From: Istiophorus platypterus
Lineage: Eukaryota > Chordata > Actinopteri > Istiophoriformes > Istiophoridae
Length of the DNA: 64,000 nt
Assembly: GCA_016859345.1 (NCBI GenBank)
Contig: CM029116.1
Span: 7,593,143-7,657,142, forward strand
Direction of reading: 5' to 3'
The notes beneath the pieces are model-generated. The model did no database searches. It was not told the DNA's origin and worked only from the letters and a program-made list of their open reading frames with translations. The position numbers were made by a program, and so were the translations under genes. Positions 36,426 to 48,700 of the stretch are shown here, in pieces (positions within the stretch are counted from its first letter, which is position 1; every line of letters begins with the position of its first letter).

Positions 36426-37163
36426 CTCCTCGTCAACACAGATGCCATTCCCAACATCCAAAGGCATGTGGTCAGCCCAAAGCCCCTGTGCATCGTAGAC
36501 AGATTACTCTGAAAGGAAAAGAGGAGCCCATCTGGAGCAGAGGAGGGGCATGGAGCAAGGGGGAGAGGAAATTTAAGAAATGGAGGAGAAAGAACTGGCT
36601 CGATGATTTGGAGGATAAGGGAATGCCGGGTAGAAGGGGGTGGGGGGGGGAGTTTTCCTGCCAAAGGGAGATCTGGGCTGTTAGAGCACCAACCTGGGTG
36701 TGCAGTACAAATCAGGCAACGAAATAGGCATGACAAGATAAAATGAGAGCTAATATGAAGGACAGTTTATACCTTGGCAGTCTGGATTATTAAAAAAAAA
36801 GAAAAACTCAAGGTACATATAATCTAATAAATTTTCACATACAGCATTATACCACCGAGAACTTGGCTGCTGGATGTTTGGTTGAGCGAGCAATGTGTGT
36901 TAGCCTAAAGGTTCCACACACAGGTTTTGGGGAGCGACAGGTTCGGCGTGTGTTTGAAGTCAGCAGCTGTGTGTACACACACATCAGTGTGTTAAGGGCT
37001 GCTGGGCTGTGTGGTCAGCAGTACATCTCATTAGCACCTGCTGACCCGACCAGACCGCGGCACTGACGGAGCAGTAGATCTGGGGCATAAAACAAGCAAG
37101 CGTGAAAGTAAACATAGAACACTCTTCTGTGCCAGCAAACAAATTGTCCCCTGGCAGTGAGAG

Positions 37164-37166
<3 letters not shown>

Positions 37167-37209
<43 letters not shown>
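37167..37209. repeat. (GA)n microsatellite
   Basis: About 21 uninterrupted GA units on the plus strand. In the robo1 transcript this is a long CU repeat, the type of sequence bound by PTBP1. Confidence 0.95.
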
Positions 37210-37212
<3 letters not shown>

Positions 37213-39749
37213 GGGATCAACAAGCAGGGGAAGCAGCCCCCACAGCCATCATCCTCTCCCTCAGTATCTCTTCAACAAACGGAACATCCTCAGCACAGAG
37301 AGGTCAGGACTCAGCGAACAGATAAACTCTCCCTCCGTTCTTCCGAGCCCTCCTGAGATAAGACATGCCTAACGTGCCTCACATGGGGAGACAATTTACC
37401 GCAAAACGCTGCCACAGCCTCCCCTCTGAGCAAATCATCAAATAAATCCATGTTTAGTTTCTGCCAGGCCCAAATATGCCAACAAAGCCGTGATAAGGGA
37501 GCGTGCAGTTAAAAAGCTACATTGTGCTCAACAAAGGGGAAAAAACAAATCAGGAGCAGGATGTGATGGGGCTTGTTGCCCTCTGGAGAAGCAGATGAGG
37601 GTTTTCAGTTTGTTGTGGAGAAGAGTAAAATAAAACAGAGCAGTTCACGTCATGCGGGCGAGACCTGCCTGAGAGCAAAGGCCATATGGATGACATCAAT
37701 AAAAAACTATTTCAAGCGAGCACAGTGTTATACTCTTTGGGTTGTAATGTGAGTCTTCTCTGTGAAAAGTACGGACTGGACATATCCAAGCATGTCATAC
37801 ACACAATGTCCCAACGAAAACACTAGCGTGTCATGTTCCATGACACTGTCCAAAATGAGCACAGAGCGGACTTTCAAGCACAACTGCAAATATGCCAAAA
37901 GCAAAAAGAGGTATGATTTTGATGGTGGAGTCAAACCAATGACACCGAAGTACATCACACAAGCCGTGAGAGACTGCAAGCTATGTCGGGGTCCGACAGT
38001 TTGCTTTGTCGCTCGGCCGAATCGTGGCAACAGTAACACAGCGACCAACCAAAGAAGCAAAAAATATTGTAAAGTTTCCTCCTGGCATTGCACAGATAGC
38101 CAGACACTCAACAGGCAATTACAGTGTTCATTCCACCTGATTTGCATCTTTTTGGAATGTGGGATGGGACTGGCAAAACCCCGGGCCACGTTATGTTGGA
38201 AGGAAAACTCTGCTAAACCCTGCACATATTTTAACTCGACAAAAAACAAAACATTACATTCCCCTGAACCAATTGGAACTGCCCGCAGTACCAGAGTCCA
38301 CATGCCTTCTATTGTCTGAGTCCCCACCATGTTGTCTGTATCTGGGAGAGATAGCATCTCAGCAAGCCCTCTCCGTGGTGCTCTGTGGTTTCCTGAGAGC
38401 TCCGGAGCCTGTGGGAGGCAGCACACCTGCAAAACAGACAATAGCAAATGCTCCTATAGATTCTACGATTCTGCCGGTCTTTGAAGTGGCGATGGATATG
38501 AGCTCTATACCCCAGGCCCTCTTTTATCACATACATCACTCTGTGGTTTCACCACACAGCCTTTGTGATGAGAGAAAGCTTTGAGATGAGTCGAGCGGAG
38601 CTTTTAAGGACACTCAAGTGTTAGGTTGACCGGCTATGCCACATCAGACATGGTGTTCACATGAGACGTACACATGGCAAAAATGACAACGATCTCTAAA
38701 GGGGGTACACGCCATGGTATGCCACTGCGGTCTGATATGCCAAATTCTCATAGCACAGTTAATCGGCAAGTGGTAAGATATCAAAACAGAGACAGTGCAA
38801 AAATACATGAGTGGGAGAGACTAATCATGGGAGATGACCCGAAGGCTACGGTATGTTTGGGGGTGGGAAGGGAAAACACCAGATGGACAGAACTTTACAT
38901 TCTTTACTAGAGTATCACAGCCACATCTAATATCTCTGCCTTCAGTCTGTGGTGTTTTCCCGCTGTCTTAACAGGGCTCCTAAGCATAAAGTAACTGTGA
39001 AATATGACATCATAAAAAGCTGAGGGTTTTTCGATTATGAAGAATCTATGAATTATTCAGAGGCAACTGATGGCAAAATTCTTCTCCCCATCTAGCTGCT
39101 TCCATCCCTGTCTCATAGTTCTCTTTATTTTTTTCTCTTTTACTGCCGCTCTTTTGAGCCTTTTTCTCTATACATCACATTTCTTGTCTCGTCTCTTCAT
39201 CCCCCTCTTTCTCATTTCCATCCTGTGTGATTAGTAGCACAGCCATTGGGGGCAAGATGCCGGAGAGGCGGAAGAAAAAGAGCTGACTCTGGAAAGCAAG
39301 GGAACGTAACACTGATTGACTGGCGCTAAAGTGGACACCTCACCTCTTGACAAGGCTACAACAAAGTCAAGTGAGTGGAAACCTCGACTTGTAAACAGAG
39401 ACATCTCACGCATGCCAGATGCCGTTCCAGTGTCAGTTCTGTCATCATGTGGCTAAAAAACCCAGCAGTGTTGTCCTTACAGTCCCGGTGTCCGACCCTC
39501 TATCTGTCACCGTCTATTTCACCGTGCCTCCTTAACTACACACCATCAGCACACTGCCTCAGAGTAATGACTCTCCCGCTGTACATCACAGTGGTTTACT
39601 CTGCTTGCCTAAGCGTGATACTTTAGCACCCGGTGGGGAATGAACCAGTCATAGAAGGTGCGGCTTCTCTCAGTGGTGACAGACAAGGCCATACAGTATG
39701 TCTCTGCACAGTGATAAGTAATGATCTCTCTGGGGTTCTTTGCCCCATC

Positions 39750-39768
39750 TCATACATACATACATACA
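39750..39768. repeat. (CATA)n microsatellite
   Basis: Four to five CATA units in the large intron. Confidence 0.85.
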
Positions 39769-42700
39769 TTTTACTGTATGTCCAGATTTCTACGGTTTTG
39801 CATAAAGAGATGATAATAGACAGTTCCTGATGATTATTCAACTGCTGCTGCCTGGTGTGTCACTTTTTTAAGACTGACACCGACAGCTACATTATTCCTC
39901 CTCAGTGGTCGGTGCTCATTTTCAGAGGCGGTCTCTTTACAGTGTAAACAAAATGACTGCAAAAATGTCAGCTCAACATTTAAGGCAGATCCATATCCAA
40001 ATTTGGATGTGTACTCTACTCTCAATATATGTACATTTTATATGTTTGAACACTGTTGACTGTGTAAAACAGGCTGATGTTTTGCCTTGGATTTCTTAAA
40101 GAGGAATACAAATGAGTTAGATGCATAAACTAAAGCCTTTTGGCAGCAGCCTGCAGGGAGCTAATTCATTTTATGTTTTTTTATGTTTAAGTGTATATTT
40201 TGATGAAGCATACACACCAGCTTGAACTTTTCACTGGAGTGAGTGAATATTTACCTGGCCCACTTCCAGTTACACATTTTGTGTGGCTGTTAAAGTAACC
40301 AAAGAAAATGGGCATTATATGTATTTATCAAGCATTTTTGCTCTAATGTACTCCTTCCACGGATTCCAAGGATTACTGGGTCAGATGGTGATTATCACTG
40401 TCATAAAGAATACACAAAGATGTGACTCCCTGAAAGTCATTCGGCCCACTTTATTTTTTTCTTTACCTTCAGTGGGTTTTCTTTGATATGGGAAAAACAC
40501 ATCTCAGGCACAAGGCGAGCGGCGGAGGAGGACACAATCCATGAAACCTTAATTTCCTGAACCGAAGCATTTTTCTTTTCCGTAATAACTCCAGTAATTA
40601 GAAGGAAAATGAAATAACTTCTAGGTAGAGATGGAGCATGACATCCATTCACCACCTAGGTTACATGCTCTGATTCTCCCTCAGTTTCATTCAGGCCCTC
40701 ATATACACATGTAAGTGTACATACACTATTAAAAATGCCATACAGGCATAAGCATGACACTGGGTGCACCGCTGTGAAAATACTGCTCTGCCTGTCACTA
40801 ATGTACTAAAAATTATGTGCTTCAAAAGAGTCACCACTAATAACAAAAAGCCTCTGTTTAGAATGGTTGAAATCAGGACAGGCTGTGATCAACCTGAACG
40901 ATGTACTAAGAGCAATCCATGGCCACTCCATATGAGATAGAGGAGCAATGCCCAAGCTGAAGAGGCTCTCCACCTTCTCATCTGTCCACTAAAAGTACTC
41001 TGTCACCGCTCCATGCGTGCATCCTCATCCACCCACGCCCCCGTATAAACCCATAATGAGCCCTGGGCTAATGCATAGAACAACACAATTAAAGCCAGAA
41101 TGGACAACTCCCCACTCCAGTCCATGCATGAGCATGCACGAGAGCACTCACTGTGCTGATGCGTTTGTGTGTCGTTCGATGCGGGCTTGACCACTCGTGC
41201 ATGTATATTCTGTGCCTGTGTGTGTATGTTGGCTCTAAGAAGCAGAGCAGAGTTGACAGCTCCAGCCAGTAGCCCTTGACCTGTGGCTTGAAGGCCCAGC
41301 ATAAGACGGCGGTGCTGGTTTGCAGTTAGTTCCTCCCTCTGGCAGGGAATCCTTGGCAGGTCACCATGAAACACAGAGGCCACAGGCACATGGACCTGAT
41401 CCAGGATGCCACGCTTGGTTTGAACTCTCTTGACAAAGAAGAAAAAAAAATGATTTCCCTCCAGAAAATCCTGGAAGAAAAAAGAAACTGAGGAACAGAA
41501 CAGCAGCATGGTGCACTGTAGTCGGAGAAATCTGAGTCAGATTTCCGCTCTAACAGGCCAAGCCCAGCTCACAACAGTAATTTCGCAGGAGCAATATTTG
41601 CTACAATCTGCACTGTATGCAAGTTAAATTGCATACACTATGACATATTTGTTATGGCCCTGATATATTTGTCTTCTTCTGCCCTTTTTTTCTTTGAGCC
41701 AAGAAGAAAATCATTCTTGGTTTCTGTGCTGCCTGCTTTTCCCCATTTCTGTCACAGCTATTATTTCATGAAATCTGACTCCTGGTATTCTGTTTCTTTT
41801 CAATTTCCTTTTCAGCAAAGCCCAAGAGTTCCCTCCTCTCGTGTCAACCACCCCTTAGCGCACAGCAGAATGTTCCAAAAATATCTCTGTACCAAGAAAC
41901 CCTTTTTAAATCTACAGTGCATTCAATTAAAATTGCCATTTCTGTTCAAAATAGAGGGAAGAGGCTTTGTTTTTTCACAAAAAACACTCATCCTGGTGTT
42001 TTGGTTTGCTTTTGTTCTTCATCTCTGTCAGTCTGTTTGTTTACTCCTCTGAGAATGTTTGTGTTCGAGCATTTGTTTTGGACAGACAACATGAGCTCAA
42101 CAGACTAACCAAGGACTCCCTGACGGACCCCCCTCCTCCACGATTTCCTTTTCCCAAAGATAATATACATTCTAATGTAGAAGAAGAAAGGAGCTAATTG
42201 ACCTGAAATCAAAGCTAATTGACTTCTATTTAGCCTCTTCCTGTCCTACAGCAGTATGGACACTGGGGGAATATTCTCACAAAGTACCACTAACAAACAG
42301 CTGTAATCTGCAGTGGGAAGTGTGATACTGGACTGTATCTGGATCTGCAGGGTGTGGCCGGCCCCGGGCTGAGCTGCTGGGTACAGACAACCTGACCTGT
42401 GTTTGCCTGCACGCTGCAGACTTAGCTGATAGATATCTCTGTCTCTGGAAGTTCCCACCATAAAGTCTCATTCAAGCTTCCATACTTCATCAAACGACTT
42501 ACCCTAAGACCTGCCCCCAACTCCCCACGGATCATTTTCTAGATTTCTTTCCGGCTCGATGTTGTTACATTTCCGAAGCATGTGTGCATCAGTGTGCGTG
42601 CATTTGTGTTAATGTGTTACCAAGGGCATGATTTACTCTCTCTCAATAATACTGCATAAAATAGACAATTGCTTAGTTATTGTAATATGTTTGTTAGGCT

Positions 42701-45700
42701 ACCATTATTGTGGGGAGCACTATAATCTATTCTATTATATGTCAGATTGATAAATGTTAGATAGATATAGTTTGAATTATTTCTTTTATATTTTTATTTT
42801 TTCCTCCCTTCTTTTAAAAGTTCTAAAAGCATACTTAATTTGATTATATCTATGAAACAAAGTGGAAGGACATACTCATTGTGTCTTATAAAGTGTGATA
42901 ATGTGAGGTGCCAGGGCAGGAAATTCACACTACCCAATGGTGGGTAATAAAACAAATGAAGCAAGACTCAAATGCTGCTTGCACCATTGTGGCTACATGA
43001 CCTACATCTGTGGACCAGAGGAATGCTGATCCTTATCTAATGTAGGATACGGCCTGAGGACAAGACGAGTCATCTTGGCACACAAACCTCTGTTATTCCC
43101 TGTAATCTTCTCATATTCACTGTGTAATATCCACTGTTTTCAACTACAACAGGGAGTTTCAGAGTCGGTGAGTGTGACGCTTTAATTGATGCAGCGATAG
43201 AGTTTGATTCACGTTACGTGCAATGAGGTGTCCGATCAGAGCCCGGGCAGGGTTACATTAAAGGCATTCCCGTGAACCCTCAGCACTTCACAGCACAGGA
43301 TCTCAATCTCTGTTTTCCCCTTCCAGACAGATTGCCAAAGTCATTGTTTTTCTGAGCCTGGTTTTTCAGAGAGAAAACCCGATCCTACTGGCTGCTGGTG
43401 TCACCAGTGGCCCCCTGTCCTCCCCCGTCATTCAATCCCATCTCTCCTCCTTTCAGGAATGCACTTCAGTCATTCTTTCTTATTCTCCCTCCCTCTTTTC
43501 TCTGGACCGTGGTGCCCTAGGCAGTCGGGGGGGGTGCGTGTTTGGTTGTCCCAGATCTATTCATCCTCTCTGGTGAAACGGGATACAGTGACCTCCTCTG
43601 TGTCCAGTGGTCCCGATCTGAGGCTCCTGTCTGGTAAGTGTCAGAGATCGAGAACCTGCGAGGGGAGGGGGAAGTAACTCGATGGCTGGTCAGGAGACAA
43701 GCCAAGAACATGAGCCTTTTGGGCACCACAGAGAGATGATACTAAATCTGAGTGAATGGACCAGCAGGAATGTTCTGCCGTCAGTTTATGTTAACTGTGT
43801 CTCAACACTTTGGACCAAATTCTCACAGCCATCTGTTATGCTTTCATCATTTCAGTCCCTCAAACAAAGCAGCAGAGTGTATCCATGATCCAAACTATGA
43901 CTAATAAACAATGCTGATTGGTGAGCCATGCCAAACTGTACCTCAGCAGGGGGATGAGAGCATGAATGTGTCTGCTTCTATGCTATTTTAATACACTGTG
44001 ACATACTTCCGTGCTGCGAGCAAACCCCTCGCTTCCCATTAATGTTCAAAACTAGGGGCAATTACAGGACGGGTTCCTCCATTATAAAAGTGGGTATATA
44101 CGGCACCCCCTACCTCATGAGACATGACAACCTCTCTGCACCTCACATTAGCATAATCTACGTTTGCCATGTGAGCTGCAATTTGTCTGGAAAATCTTTT
44201 CCCCCCATAGGTTCATAATTGAGAGCGTGTCCATTAAAAACAACTGAATTACCATCCCAACTGGCTCACCATAAGGTACAGTGTTGGCAGTCTTTGAATG
44301 AGTAATTGGATCCATTACGGCAGGAAAAAATGCAAATGGAACATAAGATGCATGTTCTTTTGTGTGCAGTGTACTGTACATGTGTGTGCACGTGTCACTG
44401 GATATCTAAGTAAATGCCAGTGCATGTCGGTTGCTCTTGACTTTTTCTTTGCTGCAGCAGCAGAAAAATGGTTAATTGGGACCAATTAAGATAAAGTTTC
44501 TCAATTTAATTTAGTGTTCTTTAGAGCATATAGACAGCAAGTCATTTAAATTACAATTCCGATTTGAATGTGGCTCTGTCACACACACAAATTTTCCTTG
44601 CAGTATATAATACAATAACAAATATAAATTATAAACACAGTAATCTTTTTTTACCTAGACTTTTCTTTACATTAGAAAGTTGAGGTGTAATCATTCTCAA
44701 TGATATAATTTTACAATTTTGTATGATGTTCTAGTATTTCATTTTCTAGACAGATTTTGTTGAGGACAATCATGAAATTGCTAATGCAATAATACATTTA
44801 TGTTACCTGCAGACTTAAATAGAAAAAAAATTGTAAACCAGGAATCCATTGGTAGACTGGTCACCTGTCTACCCCTCAGCTCAGTGAGGTGAATCCATTT
44901 ACAGTTTAGCCTTAATAAAAGCCCTTCTAACTATGTAGCACCTTGGTGCTCTCGCAGAGCTACTGAGCTAAGGACAGCTCATCTAGCTAATGGCAGCAAG
45001 CCAAACAGAAGTTGGATTCTGTGATAAATCTCACAACAGCCAGAGAAAAGCTCTTCCATACAGCCCTTCTCTTAAGATGAATGAACAAGCCTACAAGAGT
45101 CCTTGAAGCATGGGGGTTACTAGGAAATGCCAAAAACCTATCTGTCTCAATTGTGTTCAATGGCCTGTGATTTCTATGGGTCCATACAGGAATGTGTGTA
45201 TGTCCTAAAAAGAATGAATGCTGTAAAGCCATTACCTGTCTGAAATGGTGGCCCAATTATGACAGTCTCCTTCAGCATGCAGCCTTGCAAAACCAAACTC
45301 CATGAAATTGATTACCCACACACCTGGACCTCATTTGTGACTATTTTTCTTGCTCTCCCCTGTCTCCCCTGACTCTCTGATGGGCCTTATCCATTACCCA
45401 CCGAAAGAAAAAGCTTTTAAAGACGCATGCATATAAAGTATTAGGATATTAAATCGTAGACACCGAGGCAACATTTGTGTTGGACGACAATATGAAAAGA
45501 GAATAATTTTTGCTGAGATGCAAGAAAAATCCAATGATTGCTTTTTCACACCCATTTTAGACAAAGACAGGCAGAATTGGGAAAACAAAGAGATACAGAA
45601 AGAAAGAATGGGAAAATTACAGACAGAAAGAAAGGAAATGAATTTCTAATCTAGATACTGGATAATCACCTGGCTGCCATTCTTGTCCTCCTCCCTACTA

Positions 45701-48700
45701 TCATTAGCAACCCTGAGTCTTTCTTTCCCTCATTCTATTCTGTATTCCTTCTTTAAAAGACTCCCCCCTCCGATTTAGATTGACCTCCTCCATTAGGGCT
45801 CAAGGTTACTGGGGTGAGCACAAGGACATCCCTTTGAGACAAACAGCAATGCTTGGCTGCCACTAAATAAACAGAGATGTTTTATGGGTGCTGGTGACAG
45901 TAAAACCATATGAGATGACAAATCTGCCAGCTTTGCTATTCCGAACACGCACGGGGGAAACATGTTTTATCGCTGAGGTAAGGATGAATACTGAGAGGTT
46001 TTACAACTGTTAATCATCTCTCAAAGTATACCACTGTAAACGTTTTTTTATTCATTGAGAGGTAAACGTAGGGCTTGATATAACAGCCCCAATAGTGACG
46101 GGTTATACACTCAATGGCAGCTGGCAGAACGCCAGTGATGGCCTCTCGTTGTCTCACCTTTTTCCCGTCCGGCCTCTGCCTCTTTCTTAGCACCGCTCCT
46201 GTGCCTCTGTGTGGACCGCTATAATGAGCTCTCAGTTCTCAGTGGCTGATCAGACTGGCTCCTGTAGGAAAAAGCCTGTTTGTGTGCTGCTGTTGACCTC
46301 CGTCTCTCAGTGGGAAAACCTCTAGGGACTCCCCCTACTCTCCATCCTTGTTGCTGTCCCTTCCTCCCTTCAGCACCGACTGCCCGGTAGCTATGTATAT
46401 CTGCTGATAATGTTACTGGGCTTTTCCCTCGCAGGGATAGCTTATGGTGAAGCGGGATCACAACACAGTCATGTCAAATTGCACACAGATGGCTTATATC
46501 ACTGGGTGTTTTCAAACAAGCACCAATGTTGAGTTATTTTTCTCTGGGTCCAATCCCTGGACCTGATCTCAGTTTTTTTTCCTAGACTTTTTCCTAGCGA
46601 CTCGAGGGACTGTCTGAACTCCCACTCAGTGAGCTCAGACATGAGTGGATTTGGTCTTGCCTGCTGGCTGTGCTTAGAGCACTGAGTATGTTGATAGACT
46701 ACACCTAAGAAAACAAAGCTCTGTTAATAGCAGAAAAATGATAAAGAGTGGCAGCTGGTGGCGGGTAAACACTATAGGGAAAGAAAGAAATGACTGCGAT
46801 ACAAAGCTTAGGTGGGGAATGTGTCAGATCTGTATGGTAATGCTTGTGTGAGGTAAGACAAGTAGTCACGCGGTGGTGGGTCCCACATAGCAGTAGCTGG
46901 TGAGTAAGCCTGGCGCAGGGCTGACTGCGAGGCGACCTCTCCTGTCTCTCCTGACTGTTGTTTTGCATTCTTCATAATTAGAAGCGCCCAAGCATGCCAG
47001 GCATTCCTAATAGAGGTGTTTTACACTAGCGGCTGACACCATCACTCAATCTGAAGCCAATGGTCCTTTCCCAAAGGTCAACAGCTCAGCCTTCCCCTCC
47101 TCTGAGCTGCCTCCTTCCCAGAGATGGGGGGGGCCCACTCGTCAGTGTGACAAAGCCACACGCCTCCTTCTTTTGTTCCCTCCCTCCTACCCTACCTCTC
47201 TAGACCCTGACAACCAGCACTGGGGCTTGGTACTAGTTAAACCAATACTCCCTATAGTGACGGATGACTCCTCTGCTCCCTATACCAATGAAGATGAATG
47301 CTAAGCATGAATTATTAAGGGCCAGAGCAGAGTGGAATATTTTGATATTGAACCCCTCATGAATAATTCCAGCAGGGCTACCCCAAAATGAATTACCTTG
47401 TTCTCTGTGTTCCGCAGAGGGAGATGCTGCTCTTTTTCTCCCGGGGTTCAGGTAGTGTTGTAGGAGATGTTGCATGCAATAGACTGGATATGAAAATCCA
47501 CTGCACACCAATATTTGGTATTGTGGGCGAGGTGAGAGCAGCCTGAGATGCAAAGTGTTTGGACAGTGCAGGATTGTATATTCCTTTTGATCCAGTGGTC
47601 GAAGACAGGTCCACAGAGAGAATCATACTGAGATGAGAAGTGTGAGGAATGCAGAGGGGGGGCTGCAGTGATCGGGATGCAAGGGTTGGGGTTGCATGTC
47701 CAATTATCTAGCAGGCAAGGAGAGAGGGGAGCTGGCCAATTAGAGGAAAAGGAGAGAGACCTCTGCCATAGTCCTAGTATACTGGTATATACTCCCACAG
47801 AGAGACAGAGGGGAAGAGAGACAGACAGACCAGATAAAAACATAGCCGTCAGAGACATAACCAGGAGGAAAAACTGAAAAAAGGTCAAGTTAAGACAGAG
47901 AAAGAAAGAGAGATAAAATATATTTCTGAAATCCTTTCTGAGAGGCAGGGGAAGGAAAGATGAGGATTCTTTTTCATGTAAGGGAGTGGTGTTGCATGAT
48001 CCCAGGCTTGCCAGACTGTATAATGTAGCATATTACTGATGACTTTATTATGATAGGTTCATGACTAGTTCTGCTAAAAAAACATCTTTATTTTTGTATG
48101 ATATGAGTGAATCTGGGTAAATTCATGCATTTCACCTGCTTTTCATTCCCTGGCAACATTTCAAGACCTTGCCGTGTGGGTTGCAACTGTTAAAAGAATT
48201 TACTGTAGTGTGAATGCTGGAATATGATCACCATTTAATACACTCAATCTTTTGACAGTAAGCTTGTGAAAAATGATGATTATAACCTTAGAGAAACAGC
48301 AGCCAGCCAAATCCATGACTGAAAAACTCTTAATAGGGTTATTACTTAATAAATAATGTCATGTATCAACCTCTACAAAGCTCTCCATGCTGCTGCCAGT
48401 GTTCATGAAGTTTACTATAATTTACAGTGAGGCTGACTATAATGACCCTCTCTGCTAAAGAAACTTATCAAAGTGACTGGAGATTAAGACCAAGGGTAAA
48501 CAAAGAGGAAGACAAAGTCGGCTTTTTACTAATACAGTGCCATTTTCTCTTTCCCTCAATATTTAATTCACTGTCCAGTGGAAAGATGCTGTTGCAATAT
48601 GGACCCTCCAATACATCTAGTGCAGATATAAATTTAACTATTAATAATTAATCTATTTAAACTTTCTAATCAAGGAGGTTGATGACAAACTGACTTTCAG

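Noticed and set aside
36260..36736. 158-codon open frame on the minus strand
   Set aside because: It contains homopolymer-encoded Phe and Pro runs and no domain. It is treated as chance within the intron.
40705..40735. Weak resemblance to Tc1/mariner terminal sequence (TACATACACTAT-like)
   Set aside because: Only about a dozen bases are similar, with no matching inverted end, no TA duplication and no transposase trace nearby.
41003..41509. 168-codon open frame on the minus strand
   Set aside because: It has no recognisable domain, signal or family motif. Frames of about this length are expected a few times by chance in 64 kb.
42503..42538. Possible 36-nt cassette exon on the minus strand with TCTAG acceptor and AGG|GTAAGT donor
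   Set aside because: In the required phase it ends in an in-frame TAG, and its acceptor tract is weak.
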